From positions 2,896,643 to 2,960,642 of the forward strand of contig WNKI01000002.1 in the NCBI GenBank assembly GCA_015350385.1: a stretch of DNA of 64,000 bases. The letters run 5' to 3'. The DNA is from Aculops lycopersici (Eukaryota; Arthropoda; Arachnida; Trombidiformes; Eriophyidae). The translations under genes and the position numbers were made by a program. The notes under the pieces were generated by a model that saw only the letters and a list, made by a program, of their open reading frames with translations, was not told the DNA's origin and made no database searches. Position 1 is the first letter of the stretch, and each line of letters opens with the position of its first letter. Of this stretch, positions 24,231-36,141 are shown piece by piece.

Positions 24231-26714
24231 ACGGCAAGCGTGTCGTCCGGCCGAGTGGCGAGACTGTAGCTACCTGTTGCTCCTTTTCCCCGTCACTGTA
24301 GCTTGTTTGTTGCTGATAGACCAAGTACAAGTGCGGAGAGAACAAAGCGACCGTCTTCGCCTTCCAAACGCTCGCTAGACTCCGAACCGATCGGTCGATT
24401 AATTGGGCGCAATGATGCAATGAGGCAACTCGGCCGCTCGCTTTGATTTGGCGCCGGCAACTAAACAGGCAGAGAGATGAGCGGTCAATCGGGGTGAGCA
24501 TCAATCTATTCTGAGGGCTTTGCAACAGCCGCCGCAACCCAGCCGATGCTAGTTGAACTAGCGGCACGCAACAGGTTGCTGCCTTGGATGATTGCGCTCG
24601 TGTGCGTCCAATTGGCGCGATCGTCTCCAAATCAAACTGGCCACTTGATTTGCTTCAATGGCTTTGCTCTAACTCCTCTCTCTGTCTCTTGGCGGCAGGA
24701 GTCTTGCTCGCTGAGCTCACCACCAGTCCATCCAGTTGGCCGGCTGGCTGCTGTTGTTATCGCGCGCCAACGACTCCAACTGATCTGATTCAGTTGGAGT
24801 CTCTTCATAATCTGAACCCGAATCCCTTTTTGTGACTCCGATAGACAAAACGGCAACTGGAACAACTTGGAACTAGTGTGACCACTGATATAACGACCTC
24901 CAATAGTAGTAATACAAATGGACCTCGTCTCTCTCTCTCTCTCTCACTCGAGTTTGGCGCGCGATCATCTCGCTCAATGAAATTCCGTTCCGCTGGCTTC
25001 CTAGCGAAAAAGTAAAGTAGTCCGTTTCCATCCAGGTTTCAGATTTGATACGACAGGCCAGAGTTACAAGACGAAATTTTAAGTTGATAGCAGAGGAGAG
25101 ATAGAGAGGAAAAAATCTTTTACCTTTCAAACGACCGGAAACTCTGGCGTTCAGCTCGGAAAACTGGACGGCGAAACTGGGCGAGGCAAGAGAAGTTGAA
25201 GTAACAGGTTGACTGCCAGCCAGCCAGCCAGGCAACCAGCTACTAGGGCAACATTATGATGATGATTCAATGTAAATGATTCAATTAAACTTTACCACGC
25301 ACACAAACACGCGAGCAGTGAACTACCTGTTGCCTCATCTAACAGGTTAGCCAGCGAGAGGAAGTTTGCTCGTCGTCGGATGGAAGCTTAACCTTAAACG
25401 TTTGCTGCTACTTTTGCACAACACTGGATATTCCTACTAGAACTGCCAGCTTACATTTGCGGTCGCTAAGCTGGAGGGATGGCAGCAGCAGCAGCGGCAG
25501 CAGTAGTTGTGGTTGTGGTAGTTGAAGCAACTCTGAAAAAACAACAATCATGAGTCCATTATGCTAATTGAGGTGGAAGAAGTTGAGGAGGAAGATGCAT
25601 AAACTCGACCGAATTCTTTTACCTTGAACTAAGCTCAACTAAATTGAACTAGACTCGAGCAGAGAGAGGCAGAGGAAAGATTGTCTAGTTTTTTCTTTGG
25701 ACTTGCGGTCGCCTACCTGTTTAGTGCTAGTGGTAGTGGATATGTAAAAAAACCATAAGTATCAGCATTGTTTTTCACGCAATAGAAATCTAGGAAACAA
25801 AACGCAACGGAACATGTATGCTCAACTGACTGGACTATTGAGAGCACGAGTTTAGTTTTTCGACTGAAACAAACGTGTTTCTCTCCGACTAGAGTCCAAA
25901 TAAATAAATTTCATACTTTTAAGCAAACTTGAACTTGAAACTTGCGTCACCCGCCGCCGAGATTCACAGTCACTGCACAATTTATCATCCTTGATCTTGG
26001 CCCAAATGTTGGCGTTTGGGATTATCTCTCTCAGCTTGCATTAGACTATCTAGCACCCGAAACGTACCTGCACAGTCACTAGTTGCGCTCCTTTTCTGTC
26101 AGTCGTCGTTGGTCATCGTAGTATCATTACGTCGACGTCGACGATGTCGTTCTGTAATCCAGCAAGAGAGAGAGAGAGATTATCATTACCACCTCGAAAA
26201 ACTATTAATATTAGCGGCATATGACTTGAGTTCAACTACAAATTCGACGTTCAATCGACAGCTCGAAATGTTTCAGTTTGTTTCTAGTCGAAGAGTTGGT
26301 CAGACTCTCTAGTATAGACAGAGAAGAGCAATCACGACGAACAATATGGCCTCTAGCTGGGGGTCTGTCATTATTATCATTGCTCTTTGTGCCAGAATGC
26401 CAGAGTTGCAGGACCAAGAGTGTTAATGTTAATGAATACATGGAATCCCCTTTCGTCGTGACCGAGTCTTGCAATCTTCAACAAGTGGAACACGAAGACA
26501 ACAGTCTGTAATTTGTCCGGCTGCTTGTGTAGTGAGTTACGTAAGCGACGAGGAGCGATTTAGTTTAGTCTTCTCGAGAGAGGCAAGAAAGAAAGAGAGC
26601 AAAAAGAACTGGTCTCCTGTCAACAGGTCGTTGTAGTCGTCACCAATCGTTTGCTCAATTGGAGCAGAAGCATCTGATCCGATTGGTCAGCTGCGCATAG
26701 CAAGATAATCTGGC

Positions 26715-26738
26715 GCCTACGTCACACGTGGCGTAGGC
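26715..26738. repeat. 24-bp near-perfect palindrome
   Basis: GCCTACGTCAC on the left pairs with GTGGCGTAGGC on the right with a single mismatch. The centre contains CACGTG (E-box) and the left arm TACGTCA (CRE/AP-1-like), so it could be a bZIP or bHLH binding site. Binding is inference. Confidence 0.7.
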
Positions 26739-29700
26739 CATAGATATTGCTTCGTCCGCTCGCTAGCTTGTTAAATTAACTGAGCTCAGAAGAGCAACTC
26801 AGAAATAGTAGATCGAAGGAAGGAGTGGGCGAGTCAATGGAAATGCGAAAAGAACACCAAGTAGATTTCTCTGTTTGATCTTGAAATTTGAGCGGCCAAA
26901 GATCAAGATTAATGGTCGAAGAGTGGAGAGAAGTTACTTTCGGCTCACTCGCGCTCACCTGTTGATTGTAGTTGGATAGCAACTGAGCGGCAACTGTTTG
27001 AGAAGAAAGCACAATTAGACTGTAGACCAAAGCGGACCAAACCGATCGTCTTATAGTTCAACTGTTGCGCTTAATCCAAGTCACTTTCGCTTTTGCTCTG
27101 GTGGCGTCACATTTACGTCACTTGCTCTCAATGTTTACCTATGAAGTTTGAGGTTGCTGTTGCCGTTGGTCTCGTCGAGCTTAGCGAGTTTAGGAAAGTA
27201 ACTCGGTTAATGGTAATGAAATAGTTGTAGCAATAGGAACCAACCACCTGTAACTCGCAACAGTCGTTCAAGCAATGAACTGAGCGTCGCTCGGCTTCAT
27301 TGGGCCATGAAATTCCAAGCAAGTTAACCTTTCTCGCTAGATTCTTTCCTCTGTCTCTCCTTCTCCCGTTCAATTCAATTCGATTCAACTCAATCCAATC
27401 CGAGTTAGTTGATCCCACTGACACAAGGAAAACCCACACAAAGTGCGAACACGAATTAGACACATGATTTTTCAGCTTCTTCAGGTGGACGGGCAACACA
27501 AAACTGTACAACGAAATCCTCTAATCCAAACTGAAGTTTAGACACGACGAAGTTTGGATTACGAGCTGAGAGACGGATGGACATCAAGCTGAAAGGAAGT
27601 TAGAAAGAAATTGTTCAATTTGCGCTACTAATGTGCCGCTCGCCTCACTTCCTCTCGCTTGCTGAACTTGGAGTTGTACTTAGTATTGGACTTTTAACAC
27701 CGAGAACTCGGAGACCACGAAGCCGACGAAAGACTTTGTGTTGGATTCTCCTGGAATCTGCACACTTGACTCGCGAATAGACAGAAATGCATCTAGAGTA
27801 AAATGATTGACACGACGACTACGTCGAGCAAATTGAAGCGCATTAGTGCCACAAATTTTAGTATTAGTGGTGGTGGTAATAATCGAAGGACAGGCTAACA
27901 CAATAAGCAAAAGGTAAGCGGAGAGGGGAAAGAGAGAGAGAGAGCCACCTGTAAGCGCGAGCGCGCCGCTTGCATCAACTCACCTGTTGCTCGTCGGCTG
28001 GGCGGTCTGCCGCTTGGTCAGCGCCACGAGCTTCAATTCTATTTAAAGTTAAGTCAACTGATAGACTACACTAGACAAGACCTAACTTAACTTGACTAGA
28101 TAAGAAGAGACGAGACGAGACTAAACTAAACTAGTACAAGACTATAAAAGTGTAACTGCCAAATTTTCATGTTTACCTGGCACAACCACCAGTTACATTG
28201 GTAGCACTTAATAGGTTTTCCAACCAACCAGATAGCTAGCCCACACTTGGCACCCACAAAACTAGCAATACAAGTAACAGGCTAACCCGACAATAAACTA
28301 ACCAACAAGCTGAATGATTGATGATGTGACAAATGAATGAGAATCGCGATGCTGTTGATGATGATGGTGGTGGTGGTGGTGGCAACTAAGATGGTGATCA
28401 AGTGAGCGCATATTAGTTGCTTCTGCACGATCGCCTTTGAATGGGAATGAAAATTTAGGAATGAGAATTGGAGCTAGAAAAAAGGAGAGAAAAATGTATG
28501 TCTCTTATATCGGTTAGTTGCTCGCTACTCAAGTTATTGGTCAACTAAACTTGCTAAAAGTTGAGTGAGGTGGGCAATAAAATCGATCGACTTTTTTTAG
28601 TGGTCACCTGGTTTTTGTTGTATAGTCATGCTGCTTGCTGTTGCCCAGTACTCGAAGCAAGTTACTGGTGCTAATGAGGCAACTGTTCGGCAGGTTTCCA
28701 AGCAACAAGTTGTTGAAATTGTTACACTTGCACTTCTCCTCTGCCACTTGAGAGTTTGATTAAGTGTGACTCTCGCTTCGCCGTTTCGATTCCAGTTGTT
28801 GCACTTGTTCACCGTTTAGTCGCTCACTTGGTCTGGCTCACCTGGCGCGCGCGCGCGTTATTGCAACTAATCACTGCCGTCGCCTCAGAGAAAAAGACCA
28901 ACGACAATCGATTGGCTAGCCGCTCACCTGTTTCGCAATCAGTGTGTCCGAGTAAGTCAATCTAATGTCTACCACTGGGACTAGTTCACTGACGTCATTT
29001 CAGCAATCGGTGATGAATCTAAACGACGATCAATCGGATTGAAGCTCATACGTCATCATCAAGCAACTAAATACACGCTTATGAGGCAGGCGATTACGTC
29101 TCTTGCGCCTGCTGATATTGATGTTGTTGAGTTGAGCGTCTGAAATTAGAGCTTAAAACTGGAATGCATGTTGCAACTGCTAGTTTATTGAAGCCGCTAC
29201 CTATAGGTGAGCGGTTTGCATTATAGCCACCTGTTGGAGTGGGTCTTGGGTACCGCCTGCAACTGTCACGCCCATTCCATTGGTCAGTGGGCGAAACTCT
29301 GGAGATGAAACAAAATACACTGGACTTCCGTTTAAAGTCTAGCTGGTGAAGTGAGCGACGCGTGCTAGACAAACTCCAAGTAACCGCCTCCCTGTTTAAT
29401 CTCCATCCATTCCAAGTTGCGATTCGTCGGCTGGTCGTTAGCATACGCATCGAGATCCTCCGTCGGCCAGTTTAAAAAACCATTGCCACCGTCTAAAAAC
29501 AACAGCAACAACCACCCAAACTTGCAAGTTAAAATTTGGAATCGGTTGGCTGGACAGAGGCTTTATAAGCGACCATATGGAACAACTTGTACGATAAAAA
29601 CGAAGAGTTTCCTCTCTACCTGTACTCCTCCTCCTCATCCTCCTCCTCCTCTTCGTCCTTTTCCTATTCCTCCTCTTTAATGAACATTTACCTTCAAGGG

Positions 29701-31569
29701 CGTGGCGAGAATAGGAACCTAGCCTAGCTCGATGCAAAGTCAGTGGAGCGGCACCAGACGAGAGGTAGGAGGCGAGACTAAACTGGTGGCTCGCAATTGC
29801 CGGCATTGCACATCCTCTTAACTTGACTCGATGTTTCTAGTCACAGGCCGTCAGTGGTTTAGTTATCTTTCCGTTTCCTTAGGAGTCGCATGTGTGTGTG
29901 AAATGGAAACGACCTGTTGGTCGTTGGTCTCTTAGGGAGAGATGCTAACTGGTGTCAAGACAGATCAAACTGGAAAAGGTGGAAGCAAGAGGAAAGAGTT
30001 TCATTTTGTCAATTGTCGACGTCGTTGTTGCTACTGCTGCTGCTGCTAAGTTACTTGACGTAACTCCACCTGCGATTGTCAGCCGACGCCCAACGTTTTA
30101 ATTGGCTCCAACTGACCTGCGGATTGTTTCAACCACTTGTGGCTTCTTTCTATCTAACCTCTCGCTTGTGGCACCCGAAGGTCAGGCTTAAGATGAGAGA
30201 ACGAAGAGATAGATGGTAAACGAGCGGTAAGAAAACGGTAGCCGACCGCCTCATAGCTCGCGGCTGAAAATACTTCAAATTTTGCATGAGCCGCAAGTTG
30301 CGGTTGCATAATGGAAACATTCTCGGCCAAGAGGAGGAAACTTGGGGGCCAGACCATTTGCCAGTGGCTAACTAGCAGCTGCAGCATATTGAGTCATTGC
30401 CATTACCTGACTCCACTAAACTGAGCCAAACTCGCCGGGTAAACTCGAGAATTTCGTTAATGAATGAATGGATGAAACTGAGCTGATAACAATGAACGAT
30501 TGAATGAATGAAAGGTCACCACCTGATGCAATCTCACTCACTCCTCCTCCTCCTTTGGCTAGATTCTGTGTCCATCTATCTGTCTCTCGAGGCATTCGCG
30601 AGTCGCGATGTAGCATTTAGGCGCACGCACCTACAAGCTCATAATTCATTTCTCATCTGCCGTTTAAATGTGAAGAAGCATCGTGTAAGTGGGAGCATCA
30701 CAAATTATTGGCCGCAAGCTCAGCTGCTCGCGCGATTAAGTTGCCGCAACTGCAACGGAACTTCTAACGTTGTACAATGTCCACCTCGTGTCCTCTCGTC
30801 GTCGTCGTCATCGTCTCCGGTTACAGGTTACAGGTTACGAGAGGAAAGAGAGACCTAGAGAGAGAAACTGTTCAACTTAAAGAGAGAAATAATGCACAAG
30901 TTGAGCCGACTTTTTATGATAATTAATGATCCAGATGCCGGCTAGCGCAACTACTACCGGCTACTGGGAGGAGGTGGAGCAACTTGTTGCTTACAACTTA
31001 GACCCATGATTTTGAGTCCATTATGAACCATGAACAATATGAGCAATATGAACTAACCTTAGCTTGCATCTTCGAGCGGTAGCATCAACAAGTGAGCACA
31101 ACCCACTTGTTGGAGGAATGGTTTATCGCAGAAGTTGTTGTTACACCGCAAAAACAAGAGAGCTACTGCTGCTCCAGTTTGTCGCTTCCTTTCTTGGCGA
31201 TACTCAAAGCATCAATATCGATTATGTTCGAGATACTTAACGATTCAAATTGACTCAATGACTTACAGCGAGGGCAGTTGGGACGCTACAGTGTATTGGC
31301 TACTGCTCTTGAGGTTCAAGATTCAATCCCGAATTTCATGTCGGTGGATTTAATGAAAAGATGTGATGGTGGGGGCAAAATCAATCAATAAAACACAAGA
31401 GCGCATCATTATCGGCAAGATCAGCTACTCCAAAGATGCTACCTGCATTCCTTGCCACTCGCTCACTCAGTCCTCATATAGTCTACCTGTGATCAATTTG
31501 CCTGACCAAATCTGGACAAACTAAACTTCAACAGGCAGGGCGAGTGGGCTCATGATGCTTATAGCTTTT

Positions 31570-31599
31570 TAACTTGGCCAGTAAAAATTGGCCAAGTTA
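31570..31599. repeat. Perfect 11-bp inverted repeat, 8-nt loop
   Basis: Arms TAACTTGGCCA (31570-31580) and TGGCCAAGTTA (31589-31599) are exact reverse complements around GTAAAAAT. Confidence 0.8.
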
Positions 31600-31888
31600 C
31601 ACAAACATTGGAGGTGTTTGTGCAGCAGCAGCACACGCATCAAATTCGAATCGGCAATTCGTTCAAAAGTTTGAGTTAACGTTTATACACTCGAGTGAGT
31701 AGCCAGTTTGGTGGTTGTTCACTTCATCGTCGTTGTCGTTATCATGGTCACCTTGGTGGTGGTGGTTGTCATGCATGCGGTTTGTTGGTTTGCTTGTCAT
31801 TCATAAAAGTGGCACGACCAAGACGACCACGACGCGAGAGAGGGAATCAACTTCCTTTGTTCGAAATGAGCAGTTCATTTCAGTGTAG

Positions 31889-31915
31889 TGGAGGCAGTTG
31901 GCACAACTGCCTCCA
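31889..31915. repeat. Perfect 12-bp hairpin with 3-nt loop
   Basis: Arms TGGAGGCAGTTG (31889-31900) and CAACTGCCTCCA (31904-31915) are exact reverse complements around GCA. Confidence 0.85.
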
Positions 31916-32346
31916 TTGCAACCGCCACTGCAATTCATTCATGCGACACAGGTGACAGCCACCCTGATTGGCCACTTCCTGTCCGGCCGCAATGGCGTCA
32001 CTACTCTTCCACCAACATCAGCTGCCTCCCCTCAAGTCAGCTGGCCGGTGGTTGTACCTGGTACCACTGCCGTTGGCGATTCGGTGGTAGCGCGAGCTTT
32101 CAATTTACAGGATCCCAATTCTCTCTCTCGCTCTTTTCACTCACAGGTAAAGTGGACAACCAATGATCTGACCGTCAGTATCATGGTCGTTGTTGAGTTT
32201 GCCATCGCGACATTTGCTTTCCAAAGATCAGACGCAACCGCAATCCACTATGCTTCAACCACTTGCTTAGTGACGGAAAGTAACTTTTGAGGAGAGGCAC
32301 TGAATTGATGGCTGGCAGAAACGTCAAACATTACGTTACCTGGTCG

Positions 32347-32884
32347 ATGCAAAGTAGTGTTGTGGGTCAGGCATGCCTTAAGGCAATCGTCGGCACAGCG
32401 TCGGCACAGAAAATTCCTGACAGGCGCCTTAAGGCTCTCACCCCGAAAAATCGATGAAAAAAATGTGCCTTAAGGCTGCCTTTTGCGCCTTTTTGTGCCT
32501 TTTTGTGCCTGATGCCTGATTCGGCCTTAAGGCATAGATGCCTTAAGGCACATATCGCAACTTTTTCGCTCGGTGATACCGTGAATTAGCTAGGGAGTTA
32601 GGCGCACATAGCTCCGGTACCTTTGTGCGGCCCATAGCGTCAAAAAATCTTCTCAAATTTCGTGTTCTACAGGTGTTTATGTGCTGTTTAGTCCCCAATT
32701 TCTCGCTATTTTGCCTTAAGGCGCCTTAAGGCGCACGACAGACCCTGCCTTTCAGGCGCCTTAAAGGCCCGTGTTGCCTTAAGGCACTTTTTTGCCTTAA
32801 GGCATTTTTTTCTCTGTGCCGCTCATTTCATTTTCTGTGCAAAAGTGCCTTAAGGCATGCCTGACCCACAACACTAATGCAAAG
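32347..32884. mobile_element. Non-autonomous hAT-type DNA transposon (MITE-like) with target duplication
   Basis: The element occupies 32355-32876 (522 bp). Its ends are 31-bp perfect terminal inverted repeats beginning TAGTGTTGTGGGTCAGG and continuing through GCATGCCTTAAGGCA. It is flanked on both sides by the identical octamer ATGCAAAG (32347-32354 and 32877-32884), an exact 8-bp target-site duplication. An 8-bp duplication with TIRs starting TAG is the hallmark of the hAT superfamily. There is no transposase frame, so it depends on an element elsewhere. Internally it carries ten copies of CCTTAAGG, mostly as the 10-bp palindrome GCCTTAAGGC; these are likely subterminal transposase-binding repeats. 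The exact TIRs and TSD suggest a young insertion. It lies about 0.9 kb upstream of RAD54. Confidence 0.93.
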
Positions 32885-33792
32885 TGGCCATCGTCTCACT
32901 TTAGCTGTTGCACCTGGCGGTTGTTTTCGAAGCACTTGAATTTGTAAGGCACCCATATTTACACTGACCAATGGCGGTTTTAATGTTAGGAAAGCAAACT
33001 TGGAATAGATGAAAAAGAGCAGTGCTACCACCACCTGTGTATAAAAAATAGAACTAGAATTTTAAGAGTTTAAAGAACCAGTTCTATGTCCACGAAGGGG
33101 AAAATCGGCATTCCACCCCCACAAGTGAAGCGCGCGCTAGTTTTTTCTCTCTCGTTGTGTGAGTTGGCCATGCAGAGGCCAACCAGTTGAGGCTTCTGCT
33201 TGTAACGCGAGAATGCTCATTTTGAGCTGAATCTATACATTGAGTCCATTCTTTGTAACCATTTTCGAAAATAAACCTTAATCACGTTTCTGTAATCCAC
33301 GAGTTGACATTAGTTGCGAATCTACTTTATCATTCTGAGCATCACCAGCTATGACACAGTACAGGCCAAGTGGCACATCTTTATATGCAGCCGCCTGTTG
33401 CTTCCATCCTGCAATGTCCATCCGCATATCTTGTCGCTGCTAACTTTTTAGGCGCCCAACTCTCGAGGGGGTCGGCAAAATCCAAAAACGGGGGAAGGAA
33501 AGAATAATCAACAAACACTAGTTATTTCTCTTTGGTTTTTAAAACTCTCTGTGCCAAAAAAAATCGAGGGCGCGAATTTGGGCGCGCACGAGCAACAAGC
33601 GAACAAAAATACCAAAGTTTACATTCGATCTACCGAATTGGACATTAATGGTACGAAACCCTATTGTTTTCGCTGCATATAACTGGGTAATCAGAGGTTA
33701 CATTAATTTTGTGTCTCATCAAGTGCACCATTTATTACTGAATCGATTATCTTTTACGAACGTAAGGAGAATTAATTCATAACCTAAGAAAG
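32885..33792. other. Upstream flank of RAD54
   Basis: About 0.9 kb between the transposon and the RAD54 start. It has no open frame with coding character, and I see no TATA box at a fitting distance. The 5' UTR and promoter of RAD54 should lie here. Confidence 0.5.
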
Positions 33793-36141
33793 ATGCTACG
33801 CCGAATGGCGCCTAGCGTTCTCAAACGCAACACCGAGAACCAGGAAACAACCAGAACCTCATCGGGTCGAATATCCAAGAAGATAAGGAGAGCAGATGAG
33901 CTTCGAGCATTTGAAGAGGAACCAGATGTTATAACTATTGATAGTGACGATGATGAAGTTGCGAGGGAGAAGAAGATCGCCAAATTAAACATGGCCAAAG
34001 AGCCGGGCATGCAAAGACTACACGAGCTGCTTGAAGCATGTACCAAGTCTTTGTTTGAGAATGCAAAACCTAGGCACAATGATTACATTAGAACACTTCT
34101 ACATAGGCCCTTTGTTATGCCAGATACCAGCTATGGTGGCCATAGTGAAACATTTTTGCAAATGCGCTTCAAGAATCGCGATCCAACTCCACTTCACAAT
34201 CCGCTTGACCCAGGCGCGGTGGTTCTCTATACTCCACCTGAATATGATGAGGAGTACAAGAAAACTCACAAGGATGAGATACTAGTCCATGTGGTGGTTG
34301 ATCCAGTTCTAGCGCGAGTGCTTAGACCGCATCAACGTGAAGGTGTCCAGTTCATGTACGACTGTCTCACGGGTGTCAAGATTCCAGATTACTATGGATG
34401 CATTCTAGCCGACGATATGGGTCTCGGTAAAACCTTGCAATGTATTACTCTTCTATGGACTCTACTTAGACAAAGTCCAAGTTTCAAGGAAGGACCCACT
34501 GTTACGAATGTAGTTATTATATGTCCATCTAGTCTTGTCAAAAATTGGTTCAATGAAATCAACAAATGGTTAGGTCAACGACTTAGCGCCATGGCCATCG
34601 ATAGTGGGCAAGCCTCCGATGCTGTTGATGAGAAATTAGCTCAGTTCAGTAGACAGCAAACAAATGGAAGGAGAAGAGCTATAAATCCAGTACTCATTGT
34701 ATCATATGAAACCTTCAGAAACCACGCTCACATGCTCGACAAAATCGAAGTTGGTCTGATGATATGCGATGAAGGTCATCGACTAAAAAATATGGAAAGT
34801 CAAACTTATGTCTGTCTAAAGAAGGTTAACTGCAAGAGGAGGATTATCATATCGGGAACCCCCATTCAAAATGATCTCCTGGAATACTACAGTCTCGTCG
34901 ACTTTGTCAATCCTGGTCTACTAGGTAACCCGGTTGAATTCAGGAAGAAGTATGAAAACCCCATCTCTAAGGGTCGCGATGCCGACGCTTCAGACTACCA
35001 AGTGGAGCTGGGTCAGGAGAGACAAAAGGAGATGATTATCAACGTAGAACGTTGTCTCATACGTCGTACTGCCGAGCTACTATCCAAGTATCTACCGCTA
35101 AAGTATGAATTAGTTGTGTGCAGCAAGCTTGAACCAGCTCAAGAGCATTTATACAAATTCTTCATCAACTCCAAGAGAATGCAAAAGACCATTGAGGAGA
35201 CTGGCGAGAAGAAGGGGAAGGGTGGTGGTCAATCCACACTCCAGGCTATTACGTTCTTGAAGAAATTGTGCAATCATCCTCAATTAGTTTATGAAATGTG
35301 TGCTAAGGGTGAAGACGACTTCGGAGATCTATTACAATTCTTCCCAGAGGGATTCTCCAAGTCACTAAGAAACTTTGAACCTCTATGGTCAGGCAAAATG
35401 AGACTGCTCGACAATATTCTGGCTAACATCAAGAGGACAACTGATGATAGGGTTGTATTGATCTCAAATTATACTCAAACCATAGATCTATTTGCACGCT
35501 TGTGTGACATGCGAAATTATAAACACGTACGATTGGATGGAACCATGACAACGAAGAAGAGGAATGCGATTGTGCAGAGATTCAACGATCCAACAACAGA
35601 TGAATTCGTTTTCCTCTTAAGTAGTAAGGCTGGTGGTTGTGGTCTTAATTTGATTGGAGCCAATAGATTAATCATGTTCGATCCAGATTGGAATCCAGCC
35701 AATGATGGACAAGCTATGGCTCGTGTCTGGCGTGATGGTCAACGCAAGACATGTTTCCTGTACAGGTTCCTAGCAACAGGTACTATCGAAGAAAAGATCT
35801 TCCAGCGCCAAACTCACAAGAAAGCACTAAGTAATTGTATCGTCGACAACGCTGAAGATGTGACAAGACACTTTTCGCTAGCAGATCTCAAAGAATTATT
35901 CAAATTAGAAGACGAACAAGTTCTCAGTGATACACACTCGAAGTTTAATTGTGCCAGGTGTGTAGATAATCAACAAATTCAACCACCCCCACCGACAGCT
36001 GACACAGCATCGGATCTTGCAGACTGGCACCATTGCTACAAACCCGATGTAATACCGGATGATAAGCTTGCTGATTCGTGGCCAGTTAGTAATATTAGCT
36101 TCGTATTCTATCAGAAACAAGATAAGCCTAAGGACTCTTGA
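33793..36141 (+). CDS. RAD54: RAD54 recombination ATPase (SNF2 family)
   Basis: A 782-residue intronless frame encoding the SNF2-type DNA translocase that works with RAD51 in homologous recombination, remodelling the filament and driving branch migration in the nucleus. Visible motifs: VVVDPVLARVLRPHQREGVQF before the ATPase core, Walker A DDMGLGKT (residues 207-214, with D where most family members have E), SSLVKNW, DEGH box (326-329), SGTPIQNDLLEYYSLVDF, KKLCNHP, LSSKAGGCGLNLIGANRL, and motif VI QAMARVWRDGQ (640-650). The C-terminal part (HFSLADLKELFKL, RCVDNQQIQPPP, ending ISFVFYQK) is specific to RAD54 proper rather than RAD54B or other SNF2 proteins. Length is close to the usual 740-750, with a slightly longer N-terminus that has an acidic DSDDDE patch. 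Two near ATGs (33793 and 33805) could both serve as starts. The last 31 bp overlap the coding end of the RAD51 paralog on the other strand. Confidence 0.97.
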   Translation: MLRRMAPSVLKRNTENQETTRTSSGRISKKIRRADELRAFEEEPDVITIDSDDDEVAREKKIAKLNMAKEPGMQRLHELLEACTKSLFENAKPRHNDYIRTLLHRPFVMPDTSYGGHSETFLQMRFKNRDPTPLHNPLDPGAVVLYTPPEYDEEYKKTHKDEILVHVVVDPVLARVLRPHQREGVQFMYDCLTGVKIPDYYGCILADDMGLGKTLQCITLLWTLLRQSPSFKEGPTVTNVVIICPSSLVKNWFNEINKWLGQRLSAMAIDSGQASDAVDEKLAQFSRQQTNGRRRAINPVLIVSYETFRNHAHMLDKIEVGLMICDEGHRLKNMESQTYVCLKKVNCKRRIIISGTPIQNDLLEYYSLVDFVNPGLLGNPVEFRKKYENPISKGRDADASDYQVELGQERQKEMIINVERCLIRRTAELLSKYLPLKYELVVCSKLEPAQEHLYKFFINSKRMQKTIEETGEKKGKGGGQSTLQAITFLKKLCNHPQLVYEMCAKGEDDFGDLLQFFPEGFSKSLRNFEPLWSGKMRLLDNILANIKRTTDDRVVLISNYTQTIDLFARLCDMRNYKHVRLDGTMTTKKRNAIVQRFNDPTTDEFVFLLSSKAGGCGLNLIGANRLIMFDPDWNPANDGQAMARVWRDGQRKTCFLYRFLATGTIEEKIFQRQTHKKALSNCIVDNAEDVTRHFSLADLKELFKLEDEQVLSDTHSKFNCARCVDNQQIQPPPPTADTASDLADWHHCYKPDVIPDDKLADSWPVSNISFVFYQKQDKPKDS

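Larger units (their letters stand above)
14361..32346. other. 18-kb stretch without a recognisable gene
   Basis: No open frame here has a recognisable domain, and overlapping frames on both strands look like chance products of stop-poor DNA. What stands out is a series of perfect 5' splice-site words on the minus strand (reported as a finding), several perfect inverted repeats listed separately, and simple repeats: (AAACT)5 at about 19211-19235, (GTAGTT)n at about 22162-22185, GA at about 22662-22683, GGATT units near 18980-19005, CTCCTC near 29627-29650 and GGT near 28366-28382. TATATAG near 18089 could be a TATA box but has no attached gene. It may be regulatory DNA of SoxB or carry a minus-strand non-coding transcript; neither is shown. 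Confidence 0.5.
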
